This document shows positions 1 to 8,357 of a DNA stretch of 64,000 nucleotides, in pieces. Position numbers and translations under genes: made by a program. The first letter of the stretch is position 1; the number at the start of each line of letters is the position of its first letter. The stretch is taken from the NCBI GenBank assembly GCA_006969625.1, contig CP030885.1, forward strand, positions 3,917,430-3,981,429. Direction: 5' to 3'. The notes beneath the pieces were generated by a model, which saw only the letters and a list, made by a program, of their open reading frames with translations, did no database searches and had not been told where the DNA came from. This DNA comes from Rhodospirillaceae bacterium. GTDB lineage: Bacteria > Pseudomonadota > Alphaproteobacteria > Kiloniellales > DSM-21159.

Positions 1-864
1 TTCGTCGACTGGCTGGCGGTCGAGCGAAACGACGGCCGCGACCTCGACGTCGGCTACTTCCGCCACTGGGTCGACCCGACCGAACCCTTCGCCCAGGCGG
101 TGCTGGCGCAGGCCCAGGGGGCGGTCGTCACCTCCGCTACCCTGACCGACAAGTCGGGCGACCCGGAGCAGGACTGGCTGGCCGCCGCCCAGCGCAGCGG
201 TGCCGTCCACCTGCCGCTGCCGGCGATCCGCGCGCAGGTGCCTTCGCCCTTCGACTATGCGGCGCAGACCCGCATCTTCGTCGTCACCGACGTGCGCAAG
301 GACCACCTCGACCAGGTCGCCGCGGCCGTGCGCGAGCTCTTCCTCGCCGCGCACGGCGGCGCGCTGGGCCTGTTCACCGCGATCAGCCGCCTGAAGGCCG
401 TGCACCGGCGCATCGCCGCACCGCTGGAGGCCGCCGGCCTCGACCTCTTCGCCCAGCACCTGGACGGCCTCGACGTCGCCACCCTGGTGGAGATCTTCCG
501 CGCCGAACCGGACTCCTGCCTGCTGGGTACGGACGCGGTGCGCGACGGCGTCGACGTGCCGGGGCGCGCGCTGCGCCTGATCGTCTTCGACCGGGTGCCC
601 TGGCCGCGGCCGGACCTGCGCCACAAGGCGCGGCGCCTGGCCTTCGGCGGCAAGCGCTACGACGACATGCTGACCCGCCTGAAGCTGCGCCAGGCCTACG
701 GCCGGCTGGTGCGCCGCGCCGACGACCACGGCGTCTTCGTGCTGCTCGACCCGATGGTGCCCTCGCGCTTCGCCAGCGCCTTTCCCGAGGGCGTCGCCTT
801 CCGTCGCGTCGGCCTGGCCGAGGCGGTGGCCGAGACCCGCGCCTTCCTGACGGCGCCTAGCTGA
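1..864 (+). CDS. DinG/XPD-type ATP-dependent DNA helicase, C-terminal part (5' end outside window)
   Basis: Open from the first base in frame 1 with no start in the first 33 codons, so the N-terminus and Walker motifs lie upstream of the window. The visible 287 residues carry the second RecA-like domain of a superfamily 2 helicase: TSATLTD (motif III-like), GTDAVRDGVDVPG (motif V) and QAYGRLVRR (motif VI with the arginine finger). This pattern fits the DinG/YoaA/XPD group that unwinds DNA 5' to 3' in repair. The 3' end overlaps the convergent transporter gene by 8 bp. Family assignment is strong; iron-sulfur cluster cysteines would be in the missing part. Confidence 0.9.
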   Translation, partial: FVDWLAVERNDGRDLDVGYFRHWVDPTEPFAQAVLAQAQGAVVTSATLTDKSGDPEQDWLAAAQRSGAVHLPLPAIRAQVPSPFDYAAQTRIFVVTDVRKDHLDQVAAAVRELFLAAHGGALGLFTAISRLKAVHRRIAAPLEAAGLDLFAQHLDGLDVATLVEIFRAEPDSCLLGTDAVRDGVDVPGRALRLIVFDRVPWPRPDLRHKARRLAFGGKRYDDMLTRLKLRQAYGRLVRRADDHGVFVLLDPMVPSRFASAFPEGVAFRRVGLAEAVAETRAFLTAPS

Positions 865-1795
865 CCCCGAAGTAGAGGAACAGCGCCGAGAGCGTGCCGA
901 CCGACAGCAGCGTCGAGACGACGATCGCCGCGGTGGCGCGCTGGATGTAGAGGCCGTACTGGTTGGCCAGCACGAAGACCAGGGCGCCGGTCGGCAGCGC
1001 CGCCTGGATCACCGCGCCCTGCGCCCAGACCGGCTCCATCTCCATGACGTGGAAGGCCAGCCAGTAGGTGATGCCCGGCATTACCAGCAGCTTCAGGACG
1101 CTCAGCCAGCCGACCTCGCCGAGCCCGGCGGTCAGCGGCTTGCCGACCATGAAGAGCCCCATGGCGAAGAGCGCGCAAGGCCCGGCGGTCGAGCCCATCA
1201 GGTCGCAGAAGCGGGCCAGCGGCGTCGGCACCGGCAGGCCGGCCCAGGACCACAGCAGGCCGGCCACCGCCGAGAGCAGCAGCGGCGAGCGGACGACCCC
1301 GAGCAGCGCGTCGCGCGCGAGCTGGGTGGCCGTCTCGTCGCCCTCGCCGTCCAGCTCGATCAGCACGGTGGTGGCCGCCATCATCACCACGCCGGTGATC
1401 ACCGTGCCGATGATGCCCGGCAGCAGGCCGGCATCGCCGAAGGCGATCAGCAGCAGCGGCACGCCCATGTAGCCGGTGTTGGAGAAGACCGCCGACATGC
1501 CGTGCAGCGCGTGGATCGCCAGGCGGTTGGGGAAGACGAAGACGGCGACCAGCAGGGCCAGCCCGAAGGTGCCGATCAGCCCGCCGCCGAAGGCCGCGAT
1601 GAAGGGCCAGTAGAAGACCTGGGACACCTCGATCTGCGCCATCGAACCGAAGAACAGCGCCGGCAGGGCGACGTAGAAGACGAAGGCGTTGAGCGCGCCC
1701 GAGGCCTGCGCGCCGAGCAGTCCGGCCCGCCCGACGGCATAGCCCGCCCCCATGATGGCGAAGACCGGCAGCACGATGTTGACGATGGCGTCCAT
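857..1795 (-). CDS. AEC-family (auxin efflux carrier-like) membrane transporter
   Basis: About 312 residues with regularly spaced hydrophobic helices and the typical opening MDAIVNIVLPVFAIMGAGY. The central SNTGYMGVPL stretch is the conserved crossover motif of the bile/arsenite/riboflavin (BART) superfamily AEC branch. Members export or import small organic acids or auxin-like compounds; the substrate cannot be read from sequence. I chose the ATG at 1795 because it matches the family start; a GTG at 1807 in the same frame would add four residues. It is convergent with the helicase and appears monocistronic. Confidence 0.9.
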   Translation of the reverse strand: MDAIVNIVLPVFAIMGAGYAVGRAGLLGAQASGALNAFVFYVALPALFFGSMAQIEVSQVFYWPFIAAFGGGLIGTFGLALLVAVFVFPNRLAIHALHGMSAVFSNTGYMGVPLLLIAFGDAGLLPGIIGTVITGVVMMAATTVLIELDGEGDETATQLARDALLGVVRSPLLLSAVAGLLWSWAGLPVPTPLARFCDLMGSTAGPCALFAMGLFMVGKPLTAGLGEVGWLSVLKLLVMPGITYWLAFHVMEMEPVWAQGAVIQAALPTGALVFVLANQYGLYIQRATAAIVVSTLLSVGTLSALFLYFGVS

Positions 1796-1931
1796 GGGAC
1801 GCGCCACCTAGCCGCCCGGCGCCCGCACGTCCAGCGCGCAGGCGACATTGCACCTATTCCGGGCCCCACCTGTTCCCTATGCCGGTTCCCTATGCCGGCG
1901 CGGCGCCCTCGCCCGGCACCGAAGATCCCGC

Positions 1932-1960
1932 TTGAATTTCCTGTTATGTTCTGTTAGAGA
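1932..1960 (+). promoter_or_regulatory. Candidate sigma70-type promoter of the duplicated leader
   Basis: TTGAAT (1932-1937) and TAGAGA (1955-1960) are separated by exactly 17 bp. In the second copy the equivalent is TTGATA (47959-47964), N17, TAGAGA (47982-47987). Preservation of spacing in both copies supports it, but no transcript start can be seen. Confidence 0.4.
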
Positions 1961-2108
1961 GACTCCCGAGCGTGCCACAGGTGCGTCCTGACTCTGGGAT
2001 AGCCTGACGCCAGGGCGGTAGGGCGCCGCGGTAGGGCGCCGCCGGCCAGGTCCGTCGCCCAGATCCCGTCACGCGGCGTCCCAGAGCCCCGCTTTCCCCG
2101 AAGAAGAC

Positions 2109-2130
2109 CCCCGCCGCGGCGGGGTTTTTT
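2109..2130 (+). terminator. Intrinsic terminator or attenuator inside the leader, copy 1
   Basis: A perfect GC-only palindrome of 16 bases (2109-2124) is followed directly by six T. It stands 109 bp before the start codon of the modular gene, so it must either end a short leader RNA of roughly 165 nt or act as an attenuator. The identical structure is kept at 48135-48156. Confidence 0.75.
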
Positions 2131-2239
2131 CGTGCCCGGTCTTTGGCGCGTGGCCCCGCCGGGTGCCCGCTCGCGCGGCCGTCCGGCTGTGCGCGCCCGG
2201 CCCTTTCCCGCTTCGCTTCCGAACAGAAGGAGTTCCGCC

Positions 2240-4378
2240 ATGTCGGCTTACGGTTTCCTGTCCCTGCGCGGCGCCGTCCGCGACGGCCGCCGCAGCGACC
2301 CGCGTGACGTGCGCGACCTCAAGCGCAGCCTCGGCGCCGCCGGCTACTACCGGCCCTTGGCCGGCGTCCCGCTCGACGGCACCATGGACCGGGCCCTCGA
2401 CGAGGGCCTCCGGCGCTTCCAGCAGGACCGCAAGCTGAAGGTCGACGGCCTGGCCACCCCCGGCGGCGAGACCGAGGCCGCCCTCAACGCCAGTCTCTCG
2501 GGGAGTCCGCCCCGCGACCTGCCCAGGGGCGGCCTCTTCACCCACCTTGCGCCCGAAACCGAGCCCCAGACCGAGACCGCACCCGAGACCGCGCGGCCGG
2601 CGCGGGGCCGCGACCTCGCGCGCCGGACCGGCCGCCCGGCGTCCGCGGCCTCCACTGCCGCGGCCTCCACCGCCACACCCGCCGGCGCCACCTCCGCCGC
2701 CGCAAGCGCGTCTGCCGCCACCCCCCAGCCGCCGCGGCCCTCCGACCCCTGGCAGCGGCCCGGCGCGCAGCCGGCGGTCCAGGAAGACCCGCCGCTGCCG
2801 ATCACCCCCGCCCAGCTGCTCAGCGCGCTGGTCACCGGCAAGCTGCCGCCGCTGGCCGCCCGCCCGGCCTTCCCGCCGCAACCCGCCGCGCAGATCCCCG
2901 CACAGATCCCCGCACAGATCCCCGCACCGCAGATCCCCGCCGCGCAGGCCGCCGCGCGCCGCCCGGCCGCCCCGGCGGTCGACCCGGGCGACGCCCAGGC
3001 CGTGCACGCCTATCTCTCCGGCCAGGGCTACCGCTACAAGCCCGATCCCTTCGGCCGTATCGGCTGGGGGGAGTGGCTCGACCCCGAGGGCCGCGCCCTC
3101 GCCCCCGACCAGGTCGAGGCCGCCCTGCGCCCGCTCCCGGCACCGGACGCCGAGCTGGCCCCCCGGCCCGAGGATACGCTCCTCCACCGGGTCGTCTGGC
3201 CGGACAGCCACAAGACCACCCGCGCCTACTTCCGCTGGCGCCTCACCGGAACCGCCGACCCCGCCGAGGCCGAAGCCCGCCTCCAACGCCTCGCCGCCCC
3301 CCGCACCAGCACCAGCACCGGCACCGACACCGGCACCGGCCCAGGCGGCCTCGCCGCCGAAGCCCAGGCCGGCGCCGCGGGCCAGCATGCGGACGCTGGC
3401 GGCGACGACCCCGGCCAGCGGCCGACCCCGATGACAGCGGAGGATGCGCAGGCCGCAGCGCGGGCGGCCGCCGCACCCCCGGCGGGTGCCGGCCGCGACC
3501 CCACCGAGATGGCGCCCCAGGGGGTGCGTCGTGGCGCGCCGGAACCTGACACGCGCCCATCGGGCGCCGGGCGCGACCCCACCGAGATGGCACCGCAGGG
3601 GGGGCGCCGTGGCGCGCCGCGCTCGCCGCACGATACAACCCTGCCGCCCTCGCTCGCCGAGCAGGGGAGCGCCGAGGATGGGAAAAACCCCTTCCAGCGC
3701 AAGGCGGGCGAGAGCGACGCGGCCTGGGCCAAGCGGCTGCTCGAGATGTCCGAGGACGGCCTGAGCAACGACCAGCGTCTGCGGCTGGTGATCACGGCCG
3801 AGGCCTATTTCGGCCATCCGTCCTACGGGCGCTGGACGGACCGGGAGGGCCGCCGGCTGTCGCCGGGCGACCGCGAGGGGCAGGTCTTCCTGCCGACCAC
3901 CGAGGAGGGCTGGGATGCCTTCTATCGGCGCCAGGGAATCCGGCCGGGCGCCGAGCGGCGCGCCGAGCCGGCGGAGCCCAAGGCGCAGGCGACCTTCCAG
4001 GCGCACGGCCTCGACGGTCTGGTCGACGGCGCCTACTTCGTCGGCCGCGACGGCGGGCTCTACCGGCGCGCCCCGGAGTTGCTCGACCGCAGCCCGATGA
4101 CCGGCCCGGCCATCGGCGCCGAGATCGACCGGCACCGCACCTCCCTCGCCCTGCACGGGCTCAGCGAGGCCGAGGCCCAGGCCTTCCAGGAGCATCTGCC
4201 GGAGCGCGAGCGCGCCGAGATCGCGGCCGGCGCCTACCCGCTGCTCGACGCCATCCTCGGCTTGCCCGGCCCCAGCTCGCAGGGCAAGAGCGCCAACCTC
4301 GACGACGAGCGGGGGCCACTTCTGAATCTCAAGCACCAGCCACCGATGCCGCCGATAACGACTCGCGGCCCTAGGTAG
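2240..4378 (+). CDS. Modular polymorphic-toxin-like protein, cassette 1 (intact)
   Basis: 712 residues. The ATG at 2240 follows GAAGGAG at good spacing; this start is also kept in the broken copy at 48265. Residues about 20-84 form a PG_binding_1-like domain (DVRDLKRSLGAAGYY ... LRRFQQDRKLKVDGLA). Then comes a long Pro/Ala-rich linker with AQIP repeats, a conserved block around residues 255-355 (YRYKPDPFGRIG, EWLDPEGRALAPD, VWPDSHKTTR, FRWRLTGTADPAEAEARLQ), a Ser/Thr/Gly linker, an internal duplication of GRDPTEMAPQG, and a C-terminal region from about residue 480 that is not shared with the other cassettes. No catalytic motif was recognised in that end. There is no signal peptide, so export would need another route. 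A secreted SEL1-like gene lies 12 bp away, convergent. The toxin role is inferred from modular layout. Confidence 0.85.
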   Translation: MSAYGFLSLRGAVRDGRRSDPRDVRDLKRSLGAAGYYRPLAGVPLDGTMDRALDEGLRRFQQDRKLKVDGLATPGGETEAALNASLSGSPPRDLPRGGLFTHLAPETEPQTETAPETARPARGRDLARRTGRPASAASTAAASTATPAGATSAAASASAATPQPPRPSDPWQRPGAQPAVQEDPPLPITPAQLLSALVTGKLPPLAARPAFPPQPAAQIPAQIPAQIPAPQIPAAQAAARRPAAPAVDPGDAQAVHAYLSGQGYRYKPDPFGRIGWGEWLDPEGRALAPDQVEAALRPLPAPDAELAPRPEDTLLHRVVWPDSHKTTRAYFRWRLTGTADPAEAEARLQRLAAPRTSTSTGTDTGTGPGGLAAEAQAGAAGQHADAGGDDPGQRPTPMTAEDAQAAARAAAAPPAGAGRDPTEMAPQGVRRGAPEPDTRPSGAGRDPTEMAPQGGRRGAPRSPHDTTLPPSLAEQGSAEDGKNPFQRKAGESDAAWAKRLLEMSEDGLSNDQRLRLVITAEAYFGHPSYGRWTDREGRRLSPGDREGQVFLPTTEEGWDAFYRRQGIRPGAERRAEPAEPKAQATFQAHGLDGLVDGAYFVGRDGGLYRRAPELLDRSPMTGPAIGAEIDRHRTSLALHGLSEAEAQAFQEHLPERERAEIAAGAYPLLDAILGLPGPSSQGKSANLDDERGPLLNLKHQPPMPPITTRGPR

Positions 4379-4389
4379 GATGTTCGCCG

Positions 4390-6009
4390 CTACTGTCCTA
4401 GGCGGGCGCGAAGGCGCCGAACGAGGGGTGCGACATCGTTCGACTGCGCCACCTCTTGCAGGAGGTCGAGGGTCTGCGCGATCAGGTCCGGCCGCTCGAT
4501 CATTGCCGGCGCCTGCCCCTTCCACCACAGCTCGCCGACCGGACCAAGAACCTCGTACCGCATGTACTCGACGAAGCGTTCCGGATTGCGGGCCAGCGCG
4601 TCCGCCTCCGGCGCGAGAATCCAGGCCAAGGCGCCAGGACCGTCTTTGGCAACGAACGTACTCAGGCCAGCGAGGCTATAGCGAACCAGCGGCATACCGA
4701 GCGAGCGATAGGCTCTCAGGGTGTACTCCAGAACTTGTTCGCGTTGCTTGGGATCCAGGCCTAGCCACACGGCCGTCAGGTAGTACACCGCATCGACGAG
4801 AACAGCTTCGAGCCGCGGCTCGAGCCAATCCGGCTCCGCTGCGCGCCGCATCACGAGCGTCTCGAGGTCCGGCATCGCCTGGAGCACCAAGCGGATCGCC
4901 GAATAGTAACGTTCGTCGGTCGTCGGTGGCCTCAGACTGAGCCAGCCGAGATCGAGCACCGCCGTCGGGTTGCCGAGGTCGCGGGCGTGTTGGAAGTGGC
5001 GCCAGGCTTCCTCCAGGTCGTCTCGCAGGCGCTCTGCGTAGGGCGTGTAGCCGCTCAGCGGCCCGCCGCGCAGGCCGCGGCCCTGACGCGCGACAGCGAC
5101 GTAGCCCAGGATCTGCGGCGCCAGCGGATGGCCGGCGGCGGCGGCCCGCTCCAGGTAGGCGAGCGCCCGTTCGCCGCCGGCGTCGAGCCGCGCGACGCTG
5201 TCCGACCAGGTCACGCGCTCCAGCGGGCGCGGCGCCAGCAGGCTCACCGCGGCGTCGACCAGGGCGTCCGGCTCGCCGGCGGCCACCCCCACCGCGGTCG
5301 GCGCGTGGCGCGCCATCGGCGCCGCGCGCAGCCACAGCCGCATGTCCAGGTAGTAGGCCCACAGCTCGGGCCCGCGCACCTGCTCCGGCGTCAGCGCCTC
5401 GAACAGCAGCGGCCACTGGTTGAGCACCGGCTCGTGCGGATGGGTGGTCGCCCGCTCGATCCAGCGCGCCGCCGCGACCAGGTCCTGGTCGACCCCCTCG
5501 CCGCGCACGTAGGACAGCGCCACCTCGAAGGCCGGCCGGCGCGCCACCCGCGCGTCCCAGTCATCCTCGATCTCGCCCGCGGCGATCCTGGCCTCGGCCG
5601 CCGCGGCGGCCGCCTTCCAAGCGCTGACGGCGGCGGCGAAGCGGCCCGCGCGATAGTGCGCCACTCCGATCGGGTAGGCCTTCGCGGCGTCTCCGTGGAA
5701 CGCGTGATGCGGCTCGCGAAGCTCTTCCTGGTCCTCCCAGGGGCGTTCGGCGGGGCGTTCGGCGGGGCGTTCGGCGGGGCGTTCGGCGGGGCGTTCGGCG
5801 CGCGCAGTCGGCGCCGGCGCCGCCCCGGCGGCTGCCCCCGAACCGGCCATCGCGGGCGTGCCGAGAGGCAGAGCGAGGGGCAGAGCGAGGGGCAGAGCAA
5901 CGGGCGGGGCGAGCGAGCCCAGGCCGGCGACCAGGGCCACCGCGACCAGGGCCACCGCGGCGCCGCGTCGACACCAACCCCGCAGTCGAAGACGAGAAAC
6001 CACGCGCAT
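4390..6009 (-). CDS. Secreted SEL1-like repeat protein, candidate partner/immunity of cassette 1
   Basis: 539 residues, starting with an Arg-rich then hydrophobic signal sequence. The N-terminal 90 residues contain two low-complexity expansions: three PLAL units and five PAER units. The rest is helical and SEL1/TPR-like: ALSYVRGEGVDQDLVAAARW, a GGERALAYLERAAAAGHPLA stretch and an AWRHFQHARDLGNPTAV stretch. SEL1 repeats bind partner proteins and are among known immunity-protein folds of polymorphic toxin loci; here the role is inferred from position, end to end with cassette 1. Two further SEL1-like genes occupy the same position behind other cassettes (50453-51097 and 56185-57581). Convergent orientation is unusual for an immunity gene, so a cofactor or export role is possible. 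Confidence 0.8.
   Translation of the reverse strand: MRVVSRLRLRGWCRRGAAVALVAVALVAGLGSLAPPVALPLALPLALPLGTPAMAGSGAAAGAAPAPTARAERPAERPAERPAERPAERPWEDQEELREPHHAFHGDAAKAYPIGVAHYRAGRFAAAVSAWKAAAAAAEARIAAGEIEDDWDARVARRPAFEVALSYVRGEGVDQDLVAAARWIERATTHPHEPVLNQWPLLFEALTPEQVRGPELWAYYLDMRLWLRAAPMARHAPTAVGVAAGEPDALVDAAVSLLAPRPLERVTWSDSVARLDAGGERALAYLERAAAAGHPLAPQILGYVAVARQGRGLRGGPLSGYTPYAERLRDDLEEAWRHFQHARDLGNPTAVLDLGWLSLRPPTTDERYYSAIRLVLQAMPDLETLVMRRAAEPDWLEPRLEAVLVDAVYYLTAVWLGLDPKQREQVLEYTLRAYRSLGMPLVRYSLAGLSTFVAKDGPGALAWILAPEADALARNPERFVEYMRYEVLGPVGELWWKGQAPAMIERPDLIAQTLDLLQEVAQSNDVAPLVRRLRARLGQ
5750..5800 (-). repeat. 12-bp tandem repeat encoding PAER units
   Basis: Four to five copies of a 12-bp unit (GGCGGGGCGTTC read on the plus strand) encode AERP repeats just after the signal region of the SEL1-like protein. 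Whole-codon unit length keeps the frame if copies are gained or lost. A second run at about 5868-5905 encodes PLAL repeats. Confidence 0.85.
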
Positions 6010-6326
6010 GAAGACGACCTACCACAGATGGAGGCTCCGGCGCACCGCTCTCGGCAAGTGCCCCGCGGGGCGCAGCGCAAGGGGCCAGCGCCGCCACCCC
6101 GCACAGGCGGCGCCCCAGCGCGAAAAAGGTCGCGAAAGAGGCCGCGACCGACAGCACGACGGAGGGCGCGACGGAGGGCGAGCGTCGGCATGAGCCTCGT
6201 CTACCAAACCGCGCAACGCCCCGGACCGCCGGCGGCGCCCGTGGCGCCACGCCTCTTGACGGGGGGCAGGGGGGTGGGCATCTCTGCGGCGCCTTGTCCC
6301 TTCCCCATCCGCAAGGAGGCTGCCCG

Positions 6327-6737
6327 GTGGCGACCGTCGATGCTCATGCCGCGCTCATCTACGTCATGGTCCTGGTCTCGGCCGCCGACGAAGACATGAC
6401 CGACTCCGAGCTGGCCACCATGGGCGAGATGGTGCGCTACCTGCCGGCCTTCCGCAGCTTCGACCACAGCCGCCTGGCGCAGGTCGCCGGCGACTGCGCC
6501 GAGCTGCTGGGCGACGAGGACGGCCTGGAGAAGGCGATGGACGGCATCGCGGCGGCACTGCCCGACCGACTGCGCGAGACCGCCTACGCCATCGCCTGCG
6601 ACGTCGCCGCCGCCGACGGCCGGGTGACGCCGGAGGAATCGCGCCTGCTCGAGATGCTGCGCTACCGCCTGAGCGTCGGCCGCCTGCCCGCCGCGGCGAT
6701 CGAGCGCGCCGCACGCGCCCGCCACCAGACGATCTGA
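6327..6737 (+). CDS. TerB-like (tellurite-resistance TerB fold) cytoplasmic protein
   Basis: 136 residues from a GTG that follows AAGGAGG at seven bases; the upstream in-frame ATG has no such site. The protein is all-helical with acidic metal-binding-type motifs typical of TerB domains, SAADEDMTDSEL near residue 20 and AAADGRVTPEE near residue 95. TerB domains bind divalent metal and occur in stress-response and membrane-associated complexes. No Ter operon genes are nearby, so a specific role in tellurite resistance is not supported. A second TerB domain, fused to a J domain, is encoded at 47129-47887. Confidence 0.85.
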   Translation: MATVDAHAALIYVMVLVSAADEDMTDSELATMGEMVRYLPAFRSFDHSRLAQVAGDCAELLGDEDGLEKAMDGIAAALPDRLRETAYAIACDVAAADGRVTPEESRLLEMLRYRLSVGRLPAAAIERAARARHQTI

Positions 6738-6877
6738 GCCGGCGCGCGTCTGGCAGCAGTCTCTCCGACCTGCTGCCAACTTTCTGATTTCATTGCAGTT
6801 TTACGTTGCCTGCGGAGCAGCGGGCGCGGCAGGATTCCGGTTCGGACGAGCAGACACCGGGACAGGGAGTTGCAGCC

Positions 6878-7138
6878 GTGCACCTGCTCAAGCAACTGAA
6901 CGACTTGCGGCTGACCACCGCCGAGATCCTCTACCACATGCCCGACCATCCCGGCCTGCTGCAGACCTTCGTCTGGCAGGACTACGACCGTGCGCCGGAA
7001 TACCCCGAGCTGCGGCGCTTCCTGGACTTCTGGCAGCGCGAACTCGACGGCCCGCTGCATTCCGTCAAGGTCGCCGGCCAGAAGCTGATCGTGCCGGGCG
7101 AAACCCGCTTCGCCGAGGCCTACCTGACCCTGCACTGA
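6878..7138 (+). CDS. usg: Usg family protein
   Basis: 86 residues. The body LRLTTAEILYHMPDHPGLLQ, TFVWQDYDRAPEYPEL, FLDFWQRELDGPLHSVKVA is the alphaproteobacterial Usg family signature over its full length of about 90 residues. I chose the GTG at 6878 because it gives the usual family length; an upstream in-frame start at 6806 would add an unrelated tail. Function is not established; the family is named from its location near tryptophan biosynthesis genes in Caulobacter. Here it stands alone between TerB and a convergent hypothetical gene. Confidence 0.9.
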   Translation: MHLLKQLNDLRLTTAEILYHMPDHPGLLQTFVWQDYDRAPEYPELRRFLDFWQRELDGPLHSVKVAGQKLIVPGETRFAEAYLTLH

Positions 7139-7171
7139 GGCGTCCCGCCCGACCGGCGGGGCGGCGGCAGG

Positions 7172-8137
7172 CTACTTCACCGTCGCGTTCAGGCTGGCCA
7201 GATCGCCGCAGGCGCCGGCCGTGCCGTAGGCGATCAGCCGCTCGACCAGGGTCTTGAGTGCGCCCTCGTGCGCGAAGTCGCCGGGCACGAAGTTGGCGGC
7301 GTCGTAGTAGGCCACGTAGTCGCCGTAGACTTTCAGCAACTCCTCTGCCGCGACCGGCGCGCCGATCAGTTCGCGGTACAGGCGGTGGCTGACCGCCGCG
7401 CTGATCGCGCCGAACTTCGAATAGAGCTGCACCGCCGGGTCGAAGGCCAGGGTCCAGGCGGTCTCGAACAGCTCGTTCTGCAGCACCAGGGCCAGCGCCT
7501 CCTGGCCGGGCGGAAAGTCGTGCAGCACGCCGCGGGTCAGGACGATGACCCCGATCAGCGGCTGCCCCGGCACGGTGTGGGAATAGTAGACCTTGTTGGT
7601 GCCGCCGAGCGCGGTGTCGTCGGATTCCCAGACGAGGACCGGGACGGCGCTGGTCGCGGGATCCTTCGCCAGGGTCGCCTGTACCTCCGCGAGCACCTCG
7701 CGCATGCCTGGGACGGTCGCGAAGTGGCCGGCGATCCGCTGCAGCGCCTGCGCCAGCGCCGTCCGCTCGGCCGGCTCGACCGCCGGGGACAGGTGCAGCG
7801 GGCCGAACCCGCCCGCCGAAAGGGTCGCCAGGGCACCGGCGGCGATGCGCCCGGCGTCCCGCTCCGCTTCGGCCTGGCCATAGTCCGGGTCGGCGTAGGT
7901 CGGGTCGCGGTGCAGCAGCAGGTAGAGCTGCAGGGCATAGGCGACGAGCCGTGGCTGCTCGCGCTGGACCCGCTGGCGCTCGGCCGACGAAAGCCCCTGG
8001 TATACCCCGACGAAATCCCTCAGCCGCGCGCGGCAGGCACGGGTCAGCTCGGCGCTCGGCGCTTCGCCGCGCAGCCGCTTGCCGATCTCCAGCAGAATGC
8101 CGGCCATCTCGCGCAGCCGCCGGTCGTAGTCGCTCAT
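7172..8137 (-). CDS. Hypothetical protein, 321 residues
   Basis: Not recognised. I chose the ATG at 8137 (MSDYDRRLREMAGILLE), since the frame upstream has no protein-like composition. It is soluble-looking, alpha-helical, without signal peptide or membrane spans. A central part, VPVLVWESDDTALGGTNKVY, is followed by short beta-type segments and LVLQNELFETAWTLAFDPAV. No HExxH, Walker or other catalytic motif is visible. It is convergent with usg and divergent from the heme A synthase gene, with 220 bp between starts that must hold both promoters. Confidence 0.7.
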   Translation of the reverse strand: MSDYDRRLREMAGILLEIGKRLRGEAPSAELTRACRARLRDFVGVYQGLSSAERQRVQREQPRLVAYALQLYLLLHRDPTYADPDYGQAEAERDAGRIAAGALATLSAGGFGPLHLSPAVEPAERTALAQALQRIAGHFATVPGMREVLAEVQATLAKDPATSAVPVLVWESDDTALGGTNKVYYSHTVPGQPLIGVIVLTRGVLHDFPPGQEALALVLQNELFETAWTLAFDPAVQLYSKFGAISAAVSHRLYRELIGAPVAAEELLKVYGDYVAYYDAANFVPGDFAHEGALKTLVERLIAYGTAGACGDLASLNATVK

Positions 8138-8357
8138 CGCCCGTGTCTCCCCTACCGCCAAGGGCCGCGCGCCATGACCCGGCCGCAGCGTCTCGTCTTT
8201 CGCACGACGCGCCAGGGCGATGGCGTGTGAGCCACGTCGAGACGGACCAGGCGCCCTGCGGAGCGGCTGGCGAAGAGCGACGCTTCGCCGCTTGGCCCCA
8301 CTCGACCGAGCGACTAGGTTGCGCGGCAGTCGATTCCCACTGCGGTCTTCGCCTCCC

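Larger units (their letters stand above)
1926..2258 (+). repeat. Duplicated leader module, copy 1 (second copy at 47954-48283)
   Basis: About 330 bp upstream of, and running into, the first modular gene is closely repeated at 47954-48283, including the promoter-like start, the terminator hairpin, the ribosome site GAAGGAG and the first codons. Between the copies there are point changes and small length differences. The reverse strand is open in both copies but the two reverse-strand readings go out of register, so conservation is at the nucleotide level. It marks both places as 5' ends of the same gene family. Confidence 0.85.

Noticed and set aside
1954-2241. Minus-strand 95-codon frame in the duplicated leader
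   Set aside because: In the second copy the corresponding frame shifts and diverges, so conservation is not at protein level.
2880-2950. Repeats of CAGATCCCCGCA as a CRISPR-like array
   Set aside because: Short codon repeats encoding AQIP inside an open protein linker, without spacers.
2069-4528. Long minus-strand open frame opposite cassette 1
   Set aside because: Gly/Arg-rich shadow produced by the high third-position GC of the plus-strand gene; no ribosome site, and the duplicated region does not keep it in register.
4390-6009. The SEL1-like gene as a lipoprotein
   Set aside because: No lipobox Cys after the signal region; the N-terminus is Arg-rich followed by Leu/Ala repeats.
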